Assembly (NCBI GenBank): GCA_964555705.1
Contig: CAZKTN010000004.1
Span: 1 to 64,000 of the forward strand
DNA from: ZLKRG44 sp964555705
Lineage (GTDB): Bacteria; Planctomycetota; Phycisphaerae; Phycisphaerales; SM1A02
Length of the DNA stretch: 64,000 nucleotides
Direction: 5' to 3'
The position numbers and the translations under genes are program-made. Shown in pieces: positions 8,687 through 17,107 of this stretch. Each line of letters opens with the position of its first letter. Within the stretch, counting starts at the first letter, position 1. The notes beneath the pieces are model-generated. The model saw only the letters and a program-made list of their open reading frames with translations. It was not told the origin of the DNA and did no database searches.

Positions 8687-10013
8687 CGCCGCCGTGCGCG
8701 TGCGCCTGCGCGTCGGCGCCAGCGCCCGCCGATCCCGCGAAGCGCGCCGACGATCCCAGCTCCTCGGCGATGCGCAGCAGCTGGTTGTACTTGGCGTTGC
8801 GGTCGGAGCGGCAGGGCGCGCCCGTCTTGATCTGGCCGCAGTTGGTGGCCACCGCGATGTCGGCGATCGTCGCGTCCTCGGTCTCGCCTGAGCGGTGCGA
8901 GAGCACGGCTCGGTAGCCGGAGGTCTGAGCGAGCTGCACGGCCTCGAGCGTCTCGCTGAGCGTGCCGATCTGGTTGACCTTCACGAGGATCGCATTCGCG
9001 CACCGCTCCCGGATGCCGCGCGCAAGGAACTTTGGATTCGTGACGAAGAGGTCGTCGCCGACAAGCTGGATCCTGGAGCCCAGCGCCTTCGTGAGCGACG
9101 CCCATCCCGACCAGTCATCCTCGGCAAGTCCATCCTCGATGGAGCAGATGGGCCAGTTCGCGCACCAGCGCTCCCACAGCGCGATCATCTCGTCGCTTCC
9201 AACCACGCGGTCGGGGTCGCTCTTGAAGAACCGGTATCCCGTCTTGCCCTTGGCCTTCGCCTCGTTGGCGAGCTCGCTGGTCGCGGGATCAAGGGCGATC
9301 TGCACCTGCCGGCCTAGGTCGTAGCCGGCATTCTCGGTGGCCTTCGCGATGAGCTCGAGCGCCTGCTCGTTCGACGCGAGGTTGGGCGCGAACCCGCCCT
9401 CGTCGCCGACGGCCGTCGAGAGCCCCTTCGCGTGCAGCACCTTCTTGAGCGAGTGGTAGATCTCCGTGCCGGCGCGCAGCGACTCCTCGAAGGTGTCGAA
9501 GCCCCAGGGCTGGATCATGAACTCCTGGAAGTCGACGGTGTTGTCGGCGTGCTTGCCGCCGTTGAGGATGTTGAGCATCGGCACCGGCAGCGTGCGCGCG
9601 TGCGTGCCTCCGATGTAGCGGAAGAGCGGCTGGTCGGTGGCCATCGAGGCGGCGTGCGCCGCTGCCATGCTCACGCCGAGCGTTGCGTTGGCGCCCAGTC
9701 GCGACTTGTTGGCGGTGCCGTCGAGCTCGAGCATCACCGAGTCGATGCCCTCCTGGTCGCGCACGTCCGCGCCGAGCAGCTCGGGTGCAATCATCTCGTG
9801 CACATGTCGGATCGCAGACATCACGCCCTTGCCCATCCACCGAGACGCATCGCCGTCGCGCAGCTCCACGGCCTCGTGCTCGCCGGTCGATGCGCCGCTG
9901 GGCACGGCCGCGCGCCCGACAATGCCAGACTCGAGGCGCACCTCGCACTCGAGGGTCGGGTTGCCGCGCGAGTCGAGGATCTGTCGCGCCCGGATGTCAG
10001 CGATGGTGAACAT
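8583..10013 (-). CDS. eno: Enolase (phosphopyruvate hydratase)
   Basis: A 476-residue enolase that interconverts 2-phosphoglycerate and phosphoenolpyruvate in glycolysis and gluconeogenesis. Seen are the N-terminal ARQILDSRGNPT, the GDEGGFAPNLASN block, SIEDGLAEDDW with metal-binding acidic residues, and the signature SHRSGETED. The start MFTIADIRARQ is chosen over an upstream Met because it matches the family N terminus and because TATCTT (minus strand, 10021-10026) ends 7 nt before it. Typical enolases end near the ELGSSARFAG position. This one continues for about 46 further residues rich in Ala, Ser, Lys and Gly, most of them encoded in the overlap with the convergent TMTC-like gene. Confidence 0.97.
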   Translation of the reverse strand: MFTIADIRARQILDSRGNPTLECEVRLESGIVGRAAVPSGASTGEHEAVELRDGDASRWMGKGVMSAIRHVHEMIAPELLGADVRDQEGIDSVMLELDGTANKSRLGANATLGVSMAAAHAASMATDQPLFRYIGGTHARTLPVPMLNILNGGKHADNTVDFQEFMIQPWGFDTFEESLRAGTEIYHSLKKVLHAKGLSTAVGDEGGFAPNLASNEQALELIAKATENAGYDLGRQVQIALDPATSELANEAKAKGKTGYRFFKSDPDRVVGSDEMIALWERWCANWPICSIEDGLAEDDWSGWASLTKALGSRIQLVGDDLFVTNPKFLARGIRERCANAILVKVNQIGTLSETLEAVQLAQTSGYRAVLSHRSGETEDATIADIAVATNCGQIKTGAPCRSDRNAKYNQLLRIAEELGSSARFAGSAGAGADAQAHAHGGVTGQAKSQKAATPVAGSAGLPKDASPKSAPSRAR

Positions 10014-10105
10014 GCGCCCCAAGATAGTCCGGGGCACTGCGGCCGGGCTGTCGGTTCGCGCAGGGCGGCGGGGCGCGCGGGACAGCGGCGCGCGCGGCCG
10101 GCCGC

Positions 10106-11065
10106 TCAGGCGGGCCAGCGCGGCTCGCGGCCGCTGAGCACCGCGATCACGTCGCGCACCACCCAGCTCATGCTCTCGAGCGCGGTCGTGGTGCGGCTGG
10201 CCAGGTGCGGCGCAAGGTGCGCATTCGGGAGCCCAAGCAGCGGGTTCGCCGCCGTGAACGGCTCCGGGTCATGAACATCGAGCAGCGCCATCGCTGCGGG
10301 GTTTGCGCGCATGAACGCGGCAAGCGCGTCATGGTCGACCACGAACCCGCGGCTCGTGTTGAGGAAGATCACGTCCGGCCGCATCATCGACACCGTGTCC
10401 GGCCCCACCAGATGGCGGTTGCCCGGTCGCCCATCCACATGCACCGAGATCACGTCGCTCTCGGCGAAGAGCGTGGGCATGTCGACGCACTCGGCGCCGT
10501 GGCGCTCGCGCTCGGGGATGTCGCGGATGTCGCAGTAGCGCACCGTGAACCCGATCGCCTGCGCAACCTGCGCAAGTCGGGATCCGATGCGCCCCATGCC
10601 GAGGATGCCCAGCGACCTCTCGCTCATTTGCCAGAGCCCGCACACCTCCTCGCGGATCGCGTCCCACTCCGCGCGCGGCACCGGCCTGTCAAGGAAAAGA
10701 CGCGGACGCACGGCATCGCATAGCAGACAGAGCACGTACTCCACGACCGCCTGCGTGTTCGAGTCTGGCGTGTAGACGACGCGCACGCCGCGCGCGCGGC
10801 ACGCCTTCAGGCACACGTTGTCGAGGCCGACGCCGCCGCGCCCCACCACCTTGAGCGAGGGCATCTGCGCAAGCAGGTCCTCGTCGACCCTCGTGTACGT
10901 GCGCACCACGAGTCCCTGCACGCGCGCGGCGCAGTCCTCGAACTCGGGGGTTCCCGGCTGCGTCCGGATCACGTTCGCGTGCCGGTTGAGCCACGCGAGC
11001 GCGGGATCCGACAGCTGCTCGGTGACCAGCACGGTGGGTGGCGTCAGGGGAACGGGGGCGGGCAT
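10106..11065 (-). CDS. NAD-dependent D-2-hydroxyacid dehydrogenase (SerA-like)
   Basis: A 319-residue D-isomer-specific 2-hydroxyacid dehydrogenase. The Rossmann motif LGILGMGRIGSRLA binds NAD. The active-site Arg is in NTSRG, Glu in DVHDPEPF and His in LAPHLASRT. The family includes D-3-phosphoglycerate, glycerate, lactate and formate dehydrogenases. There is no C-terminal ACT or substrate-binding regulatory domain, so this is a short form and its substrate cannot be named from sequence. The ATG at 11065 (MPAPVPLTPPTVLV) is preferred over an upstream in-frame Met because it sits just before the first beta strand. Enolase lies downstream on the same strand after a 92-bp gap, which weakly suggests a link to phosphoglycerate metabolism. 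Confidence 0.85.
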   Translation of the reverse strand: MPAPVPLTPPTVLVTEQLSDPALAWLNRHANVIRTQPGTPEFEDCAARVQGLVVRTYTRVDEDLLAQMPSLKVVGRGGVGLDNVCLKACRARGVRVVYTPDSNTQAVVEYVLCLLCDAVRPRLFLDRPVPRAEWDAIREEVCGLWQMSERSLGILGMGRIGSRLAQVAQAIGFTVRYCDIRDIPERERHGAECVDMPTLFAESDVISVHVDGRPGNRHLVGPDTVSMMRPDVIFLNTSRGFVVDHDALAAFMRANPAAMALLDVHDPEPFTAANPLLGLPNAHLAPHLASRTTTALESMSWVVRDVIAVLSGREPRWPA

Positions 11066-11189
11066 AGGGGTCGGGTCGAGGGAGGTCGTGTTCGTCGCGC
11101 GGCGGGGCCCCCCAAGGGCAACTTTCCTGCGCGTCAAAAGGGCAAAGATCCCTTGTTCGGGTCCTTGCGGATGCTAGGGTTAGGCGACC

Positions 11190-12818
11190 ATGACAGGGGC
11201 TTCGTGCCGAAACCGGAGAACGACCGGCTCTGTCCCGCTGCGCAAGCAGGCGGGAGGGAGCGGGACAGTAGGCAGGCCGTCCGGTGCGGTCCACCTCGCG
11301 GTGGCGCTCTCGCTGATGTTCCTGCTCGGGCTGGATGCCATTGGAACGGCCCACGCGGATGAGGTCGGCCTTCAGGAGCTCGCCGCTCGACTGGGGTCCG
11401 CCACTCCAACAGGCGCAGGAGTGCCCGTCGGCCAGGTGGAGGCCAACACAGAAGGGGGTCTCACCTTCTACGGTCCGGACCAGTCGCGCGCGGAGTTCGC
11501 GGGCAAGACGTTCACGCCCATGAGCGGCACGATGGCGGCCAGCTGGCATGCCACAACGGTGGGAACGTCGCTCTACGGCAGCGGCACGAGCATCGCGTCC
11601 GGCATCACGAGCATCTTCAACTACGAGGCGAACAACTGGATCAACAGCTTCCTTCGCCTGAACCAGTCATCAACCCCCAACACGCCGCCAAGTGGCGTGC
11701 GGATCATGAACCACAGCTGGATCGGGTCGGCCGGATCGGCAGTCGACAACCAGGCGCTGCGTCGACTTGACTTCCAGGCCAACCGGGACGGCACGCTGCA
11801 CGCGACCGGCCTCAACAACAATGCGGGAAGCACGCTGCTGCCGCTGCTGTCGTGCAGCTACAACGGGATCGCCGTGGGCCGCACCGACGGTGCCCACTCG
11901 TACGGCCTCACTCCAACGGGCACCGACGGTCCGGGACGAATGAAGCCCGACATCGTCGCGCCGGGCAGCGCCACGAGCTGGGCCACTCCGGTGGTCGCTG
12001 CCGCGGCCGCCCTCATGCAGCAGGTGGCTGGCGAGCCGCCGCTCTCGTCCAATCCGAGCGCGCGCGATCCGACCGTGATCAAGGCTGCGCTCATGGCGGG
12101 TGCCATCCACTCAGAGACCTGGTCCAACGCCCCAATCGCATCGGGGGACGCCCGCGGCGAGGCAGTCCGGCCGCTTGATCCCATCTTCGGAGCGGGCGTC
12201 GTGAACGTCGACCGGTCGCACCGCATCCTCACCGGCGGCGAGCAGGACGGAAGCCTTGAGCTGCCCACCGAGGCCACTCTTGCTCCGGCCGGATGGGATC
12301 TCGTGCAGATTGGCCCTGGCAACGACGTCCACTGGCGCTTCCGCCTCTACGAGACGGCGCCTGAGCTGTCGGTCATCGCCACATGGCGCCGGCTCCCGTC
12401 CACGAACTTCACCATCGCGCCGAGTGTGCCCACGATCCGGCTGCGCCTCTTCCGGGTGGAGGGCAGCGCGCTCGTGCCGCTCACTGGCGAGGACGGCGCC
12501 GCCTACTACGCATCCGGCAACGTGGCGAGCACCAGCGCTCCCGACAACGTGCAGCACATCTACGTGAAGGGCCTGGTCGCGGGCGAGTACGTGATCCAGG
12601 CATCGAGGCTCGGCTCATCCGGGACCGCCGCTCCGACCGGTGTGGCGTGGTTCCGTCCTGCCCCGGCGGCGGATGCGAACTGGGATGGCCTCGTGGATGG
12701 GCTCGATCTCGCAGTCGTCCTCTCCGCGTGGGGCACCGACCTGCCCGCCGCAGACCTCAACGACGACGGCACCATCGATGGCCTCGACCTGGCGGTGATC
12801 CTCGCGAACTGGAGCTGA
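11190..12818 (+). CDS. Secreted subtilase-like (S8) protein with C-terminal dockerin repeats
   Basis: A 542-residue exported protein. A hydrophobic signal core at about 36-55 ends in TAHA before DEVG, after an unusually long n-region. The subtilase-like core runs from about 75 to 345: VPVGQVEA at the position of the catalytic-Asp strand (here Glu84), SWHATTVG with His120, MNHSW with the oxyanion Asn174, and SATSWATPVVA with Ser263. A beta-sandwich-like region follows. The end has two calcium-binding dockerin-type repeats (about 496-541), each with a D.N.DG/D.NDDG loop followed by GLDLAVxL, a form common in Phycisphaerae. Dockerins normally bind cohesins or the cell surface. TAGGGT at 11175-11180 ends 9 nt before the ATG. 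Because of Asp-to-Glu, activity cannot be assumed. Confidence 0.82.
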   Translation: MTGASCRNRRTTGSVPLRKQAGGSGTVGRPSGAVHLAVALSLMFLLGLDAIGTAHADEVGLQELAARLGSATPTGAGVPVGQVEANTEGGLTFYGPDQSRAEFAGKTFTPMSGTMAASWHATTVGTSLYGSGTSIASGITSIFNYEANNWINSFLRLNQSSTPNTPPSGVRIMNHSWIGSAGSAVDNQALRRLDFQANRDGTLHATGLNNNAGSTLLPLLSCSYNGIAVGRTDGAHSYGLTPTGTDGPGRMKPDIVAPGSATSWATPVVAAAAALMQQVAGEPPLSSNPSARDPTVIKAALMAGAIHSETWSNAPIASGDARGEAVRPLDPIFGAGVVNVDRSHRILTGGEQDGSLELPTEATLAPAGWDLVQIGPGNDVHWRFRLYETAPELSVIATWRRLPSTNFTIAPSVPTIRLRLFRVEGSALVPLTGEDGAAYYASGNVASTSAPDNVQHIYVKGLVAGEYVIQASRLGSSGTAAPTGVAWFRPAPAADANWDGLVDGLDLAVVLSAWGTDLPAADLNDDGTIDGLDLAVILANWS

Positions 12819-12855
12819 CGCGCCCGCGCGCTCCATTTGGATACCTTTCGCGCTC

Positions 12856-14643
12856 ATGCGCCGCTCCCGCGCCGACTATGCGCTGCTTGCTGCGCTTCTG
12901 TGCGTGCTCGGGCTGCTGCTCGTGGTGCCCGTGTGGCTCACCGTGCGCGGCGCCTTCCACGTCGATGGCCAGTGGACGGTGCGCGAGGTCTCGGCGCTGC
13001 TTGAGGATCCGCTGGTCCTGCAGGGTCTCCGCAACTCGCTCGCGATCGCGGTCTGCACCACCACGCTCGCCACCCTCATCTCGCTGCCTGTGGCACTCGC
13101 CGGCGCGCGCTACTCATTCCCGGGAAAGTCGCTGCTTTCCGCCGCGCTGCTCGCCCCGCTGATCCTGCCGCCCTTCGTGGGCGCGATCGGCGTGCAGGCA
13201 CTGCTTGCGCGCGAGGGCTCGGTCAACGCGATCCTGCAGTGGATCGGCATCACTGACGGCCCCGTGGATCTCCTGAGCAACGGCGGGTTCCTCGCGATCG
13301 TCGGCGTGCAGTCGCTCGCGCTGTTCCCGGTGATCTACCTCAACGTGGTGGCCGCGCTCGCCAACATCGACCCCGCGCTCGACGAGGCCGCCCGCAACGC
13401 GGGCGCCGGCGCATGGACCCGCTTCCGCCGCATCACGCTGCCGCTGCTGAGGCCCGGCCTCTTCGCTGGCGCGACGATCGTCTTCGTATGGAGCTTCACG
13501 GAGCTCGGCACGCCGCTGGTCTTCGAGTTTCGCCGCGTCACCAGCGTGCAGATCTTCGATGGGCTGAAGGAGGTCGAGTCGAGCGCGCGGCCCTACGCCC
13601 TCACCGTCATGATGCTGTTCGTGAGCGCCGGCGTGTACACGGTGAGCCGCGCGCTGCTGGGCCGATCGCGCGACGTGGCCAGCACGAAGGCGTCTGTGCG
13701 GCGCTCGGAGACGCAGCTTGGGCTCGGCGGGACGCTGGCGATGTGGGCGCTCTTTGGCGGGCTCATCGCGGTGGCATGCCTTCCGCACACGGGCGTGATC
13801 CTCTCGAGCGTCAGCGTGGTCGGCAGCTGGTACGGCAGCGTCCTTCCGCAGGCCTTCACGCTCGAGCACTTCGCGCACGCGCTCAAGCACCCGCTCGCGG
13901 CCGGCTCGATCCGCAACAGCCTGATCCTCTCGTCGGCGGCGGTGGCGGTCGGCATCGTGATCGGCCTCGTCGCCGCGCGGCTGCTGGTGCGGTCGTCGGT
14001 GCGCGGCAAGTGGCTGCTCGATGCGCTCGTGATGATGCCCCTCGCGGTGCCCGGTCTCGTGATGGCGTTCGGCTACGTGTCGATGAGCCTCGCGTGGCCA
14101 TTCGCGGGCTCGCCGCCGTCGTGGCTCATGTGGACACGGCACCTCATGAGCGACAGTGCATGGGCGTCGTTCTCCGATGGGCCGCTTGGGCCCTACGCGA
14201 GCGTCGTCGCCGCAGAGCCGTCGCCGTTCCCGTTCCTGATCGCCGCGTACGCGGTGCGGCGGCTCCCGTACATCGTGCGTTCCGCCTCGGCAGGGCTCCA
14301 GCAGACGCCCGTCGACCTTGAGCAGGCGGCGGCCAACGCAGGCGCCGGCCGCATGCGCATCCTTAGGAAGATTGTGCTGCCGCTTGTGGCCGCGAACCTG
14401 GTGGCAGGGGGGCTGCTCGCCTTCAGCTTCTCGATGCTCGAGGTGTCCGACTCGATCGTGCTTGCGCAGCGCGAGGGCAACTACCCCGTCACGAAGGCGA
14501 TCTACACGCTCGCGGAGCGGCTCGGCGACGGTCCCCAGATCGCCAGCGCGATGGGCGTGTGGGCGATGGCCCTGCTGGCCGCCACGCTGCTTGCGGCGAG
14601 CGCGGCGCTCGGCAAGCGGCTTGGGGCGGTCTTCCGCGGCTAG
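12856..14643 (+). CDS. Two-domain ABC transporter permease of the iron(III)/thiamine type (FbpB/ThiP-like)
   Basis: A 595-residue inner-membrane protein with two BPD_transp_1 permease halves of about six helices each. Each half has an EAA loop that docks the ATPase: DEAARNAGAGAWTRFRRI in the first and LEQAAANAGAGRMRIL in the second. This tandem layout is typical of iron(III) and thiamine importers and some 2-aminoethylphosphonate importers. No solute-binding protein or ATPase gene is adjacent, so the substrate is unknown and partners must be encoded elsewhere. TACCTT at 12842-12847 ends 8 nt before the ATG with no Shine-Dalgarno. The downstream nuoD has its own promoter-like box. Confidence 0.85.
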   Translation: MRRSRADYALLAALLCVLGLLLVVPVWLTVRGAFHVDGQWTVREVSALLEDPLVLQGLRNSLAIAVCTTTLATLISLPVALAGARYSFPGKSLLSAALLAPLILPPFVGAIGVQALLAREGSVNAILQWIGITDGPVDLLSNGGFLAIVGVQSLALFPVIYLNVVAALANIDPALDEAARNAGAGAWTRFRRITLPLLRPGLFAGATIVFVWSFTELGTPLVFEFRRVTSVQIFDGLKEVESSARPYALTVMMLFVSAGVYTVSRALLGRSRDVASTKASVRRSETQLGLGGTLAMWALFGGLIAVACLPHTGVILSSVSVVGSWYGSVLPQAFTLEHFAHALKHPLAAGSIRNSLILSSAAVAVGIVIGLVAARLLVRSSVRGKWLLDALVMMPLAVPGLVMAFGYVSMSLAWPFAGSPPSWLMWTRHLMSDSAWASFSDGPLGPYASVVAAEPSPFPFLIAAYAVRRLPYIVRSASAGLQQTPVDLEQAAANAGAGRMRILRKIVLPLVAANLVAGGLLAFSFSMLEVSDSIVLAQREGNYPVTKAIYTLAERLGDGPQIASAMGVWAMALLAATLLAASAALGKRLGAVFRG

Positions 14644-14672
14644 GCGAGCGCTCCCGGCCCGCCTGAGCGTCC

Positions 14673-14678
14673 TATACT
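14673..14678 (+). promoter_or_regulatory. TATACT -10 box of nuoD
   Basis: TATACT matches five of six bases of the sigma-70 -10 consensus and ends 9 nt before the nuoD ATG. No Shine-Dalgarno lies between, so the transcript is probably leaderless or nearly so. No clear -35 box is seen. Confidence 0.5.
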
Positions 14679-14687
14679 CCCCGTCCC

Positions 14688-15977
14688 ATGCCGTACACGC
14701 TGGAGCCCGATACGGGCTATGGACTGGACATCGAGACGACCGAGTACCTGCGCGACCATGTCCAGGCCCCCGACCGGTGGGTCCTGAACTTCGGTCCCCA
14801 GCACCCGGCCACCCACACCACCCTCCGCATTGTGCTTGAGCTCGACGGCGAGCGCATCGCCCGCTGCACCCCCCACATCGGGTACCTGCACTCGGGCTTC
14901 GAGAAGCTCGGCGAGCACCACGACTGGAACCAGTGGGTGTGCACGGCGAGCCGGATGGACTACGTGTCGCCGATCGTCAACGACATCGCGTTCCACACGG
15001 CGGTCGAGAAGCTCTTTGGCATCGAGCTCACCCCGCGCTGCACAGTGGTGCGCACGATCCTGGCCGAGATCGGCCGCATCCAGAACCACCTGCTCTGCGT
15101 GGGTGCGGCGGGCCTCGACCTGGGCGCATTCACCGGGTTCCTCTACGGGTTCAACGAGCGCGAGTTCATCTACGACATCATCGAGTACGTCTCGGGCCAG
15201 CGATTCCACCCGGACTGGACGCGCGTGGGCGGCGCATGGCGCGACATCCCCGATGACCAGGTCTTCCGGCGCATGGTGCGCGACCTCATCGACGTGCGCC
15301 TGCCCAAGGCGGTGACCGACCTCGAGACGCTGCTCAACCGCAACCGCATCTTCGTGGACCGCCTCGAGGGCGTGGGTGCGATCTCCCGCGAGGATGCGAT
15401 CGCGTGGGGCCTGACCGGCCCCGTGGCGCGTGCTTCCGGCGTCCGCCGCGACATGCGCAAGGACGAGCCATACCTCTGCTACGCGCCCAACTGGGACGGC
15501 AAGGGCGCGGAGCCCGTGCGCTTCTCGGTGCCGGTGGCGACGACGGGCGACAGTCTCGCGCGCTACCTCGTGCGCGTCGAGGAGATCAAGCAGAGCATGT
15601 CGATCATCTCGCAGCTGATCGACCGCATTCCCGGTGGCCCGATCGACACGGTGCGTGACGGCAAGGTTCGCGTGCCGCAGAAGGGCGACGTGTACGGCTC
15701 GATCGAGGGCACGATCCAGCTCTTCGAGATCTTCATGCACAACCGCGGCTTTGAGGCCCCTGTGGGCGAGTCGTACGCCGCGATCGAGAGCCCCAACGGG
15801 GAGCTCGGTTTCTTCCTGGTGTCCGCGGGCGGCAAGTACCCCTGGCGCATCCGCACGCGCCCGCCGTGCTTCGTCAACTACCAGGTCTTCCCGAAGCTGA
15901 TCGAGGGCCACCAGCTCGCCGACGTCGTCGCCGTGCTCGGGTCGCTCAACGTCATCGCGGCCGAGCTCGACCGCTGA
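14688..15977 (+). CDS. nuoD: NADH-quinone oxidoreductase subunit D
   Basis: The 429-residue 49-kDa subunit of complex I. NFGPQHPATHTTLR near the N terminus, PHIGYLHSGFEK, LAEIGRIQNHLL and the C-terminal SLNVIAAELDR end are all family hallmarks. The PQHPATH and GYLHSGFEK loops contribute to the quinone pocket next to cluster N2. This is a separate D subunit, not a NuoCD fusion, and no nuoC precedes it. It opens a cluster with nuoE and nuoF on the same strand. The other complex I subunits are not in the window, so the operon is dispersed. Confidence 0.97.
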   Translation: MPYTLEPDTGYGLDIETTEYLRDHVQAPDRWVLNFGPQHPATHTTLRIVLELDGERIARCTPHIGYLHSGFEKLGEHHDWNQWVCTASRMDYVSPIVNDIAFHTAVEKLFGIELTPRCTVVRTILAEIGRIQNHLLCVGAAGLDLGAFTGFLYGFNEREFIYDIIEYVSGQRFHPDWTRVGGAWRDIPDDQVFRRMVRDLIDVRLPKAVTDLETLLNRNRIFVDRLEGVGAISREDAIAWGLTGPVARASGVRRDMRKDEPYLCYAPNWDGKGAEPVRFSVPVATTGDSLARYLVRVEEIKQSMSIISQLIDRIPGGPIDTVRDGKVRVPQKGDVYGSIEGTIQLFEIFMHNRGFEAPVGESYAAIESPNGELGFFLVSAGGKYPWRIRTRPPCFVNYQVFPKLIEGHQLADVVAVLGSLNVIAAELDR

Positions 15978-16075
15978 GTGCCCGCGCGCCGCATTCCCTC
16001 CGCATCAGTCCACGCACGCCGAACCGCACATCGCCTGCCGCATCACGCCGCACTTCACGCACCGGAGCCCGCTGA

Positions 16076-16160
16076 ATGTCCTGGAAAGCAAAGCCATCCG
16101 CCACCATGTCGATCCCGCGCCGCGCGGAGCCGTACTGCACGGCCGAGATGAAGGCGCGCT
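16076..16160 (+). CDS. nuoE: NADH-quinone oxidoreductase subunit E, 5' part before a gap
   Basis: An ATG at 16076 preceded by GGAG at an 8-nt distance opens MSWKAKPSATMSIPRR and continues into the gap. The last 55 bases (16106-16160) are repeated exactly at 16261-16315 after the 100-N run, in the same reading frame of the same gene. The simplest reading is that both contig ends carry the same sequence, that the gap is artificial, and that the true nuoE starts here. Joined across the repeat, the protein would be about 188 residues. Confidence 0.8.
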
Positions 16161-16260
16161 NNNNNNNNNNNNNNNNNNNNNNNNNNNNNNNNNNNNNNNN
16201 NNNNNNNNNNNNNNNNNNNNNNNNNNNNNNNNNNNNNNNNNNNNNNNNNNNNNNNNNNNN
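16161..16260. other. Assembly gap (100 N), probably spurious
   Basis: A run of exactly 100 N, flanked by a perfect 55-bp repeat (16106-16160 and 16261-16315). A 55-bp contig-end overlap is what an assembler using k=55 leaves behind. Nothing needs to be missing. Confidence 0.9.
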
Positions 16261-16797
16261 ATGTCGATCCCGCGCCGCGCGGAGCCGTACTGCACGGCCG
16301 AGATGAAGGCGCGCTGGGAGCGCGAGGTGCTGCCCAAGTACGCGGTCAAGCACGGCGCGCTGATGCCGATCCTGCATGACATCCAGCACACGTACCGCCA
16401 CATCCCGTACCAGGCGATGGTGGAGGTGGCGGCGTTCCTTGGCATCAAGCCCGCGGACGTGCTCGACACCGCGACCTTCTACGAGGAGTACTCGCTCGAG
16501 CCGCGCGGCCGCTGCGTGATCGGCGTCTGCCAGTCGATCGCGTGCGAGGCGTGCGGGCACACGAAGATCGTGGACCGCGTGCGCGAGCGGCTCGGCATCG
16601 AGCCGCACGAGACGACTCCCGATGGCGCGTTCACGCTGCTGACGCTCGAGTGCCTGGGCTCGTGCGATACCGCGCCGGTGGCGCTCTTCAACGAGACGCT
16701 GCACGAGAAGCTGACGGTGGAGACGGTGGACCGCCTCATCGACGAGGCCACGAGGCCCGGTGGCGCGGCCTCGGCCGGCGGTCACGGAGCGCACTGA
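16261..16797 (+). CDS. nuoE: NADH-quinone oxidoreductase subunit E (main part)
   Basis: The 24-kDa complex I subunit, 178 residues from this Met, or about 188 if the true start is the ATG at 16076 before the artificial gap. It holds a thioredoxin-like [2Fe-2S] domain with the ligands in CQSIAC (C-x4-C) and CLGSC (C-x3-C). With NuoF it forms the NADH-oxidising module. HDIQHTYRHIPYQAM, the spacing of the cysteines and TATFYEEY are typical. A His/Gly-rich end (SAGGHGAH) follows. The next ORF starts 7 bp downstream. Confidence 0.95.
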   Translation: MSIPRRAEPYCTAEMKARWEREVLPKYAVKHGALMPILHDIQHTYRHIPYQAMVEVAAFLGIKPADVLDTATFYEEYSLEPRGRCVIGVCQSIACEACGHTKIVDRVRERLGIEPHETTPDGAFTLLTLECLGSCDTAPVALFNETLHEKLTVETVDRLIDEATRPGGAASAGGHGAH

Positions 16798-16804
16798 ACT
16801 GATC

Positions 16805-17107
16805 ATGGGCGCCGCAATGCACATCCATGGCGACGGTGCGCAGAGTGCGAGCTGCGGCTGTGCAGCGCGCGCCGCGCACGAATCCGCCGGCGACGACTCG
16901 GTGGCCCGCAACCTCGGCCGAATGGTTGGCCACATCGCGGCGGCGATCCGCACGCCCGTGGCGGCGCAGCACGACCCCGTCATCGCGCGCCGCGTGCATC
17001 AGTGCGATGCGCCTGGGCCCGATGGCACAACCCTGAGGCGGACCGTCGTCGACGAGATCGTCGCGCCCGCCGCCAGCAACTCACAGAGAGATCACCATGC
17101 GTCTTGA
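16805..17107 (+). CDS. Small uncharacterised protein encoded between nuoE and nuoF
   Basis: A 100-residue ORF, MGAAMHIHGDGAQ at the start, lying 7 bp after nuoE and overlapping the nuoF start by 11 bp. It has the same G/C-rich third codon positions as its neighbours and no internal stop, so it is likely real. Early residues contain CGC and several His (MHIHGDG), and the centre (NLGRMVGHIAAAIRTPVAA) looks helical and amphipathic. No domain is recognised. Its place suggests a role tied to the NADH-dehydrogenase module, such as assembly or a partner protein, but that is inference from position only. Confidence 0.6.
   Translation: MGAAMHIHGDGAQSASCGCAARAAHESAGDDSVARNLGRMVGHIAAAIRTPVAAQHDPVIARRVHQCDAPGPDGTTLRRTVVDEIVAPAASNSQRDHHAS

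Noticed and set aside
12856..14643. Assigning the permease to iron or thiamine uptake
   Set aside because: Neither a binding protein nor an ATPase is next to it, and the sequence alone does not separate these substrates.
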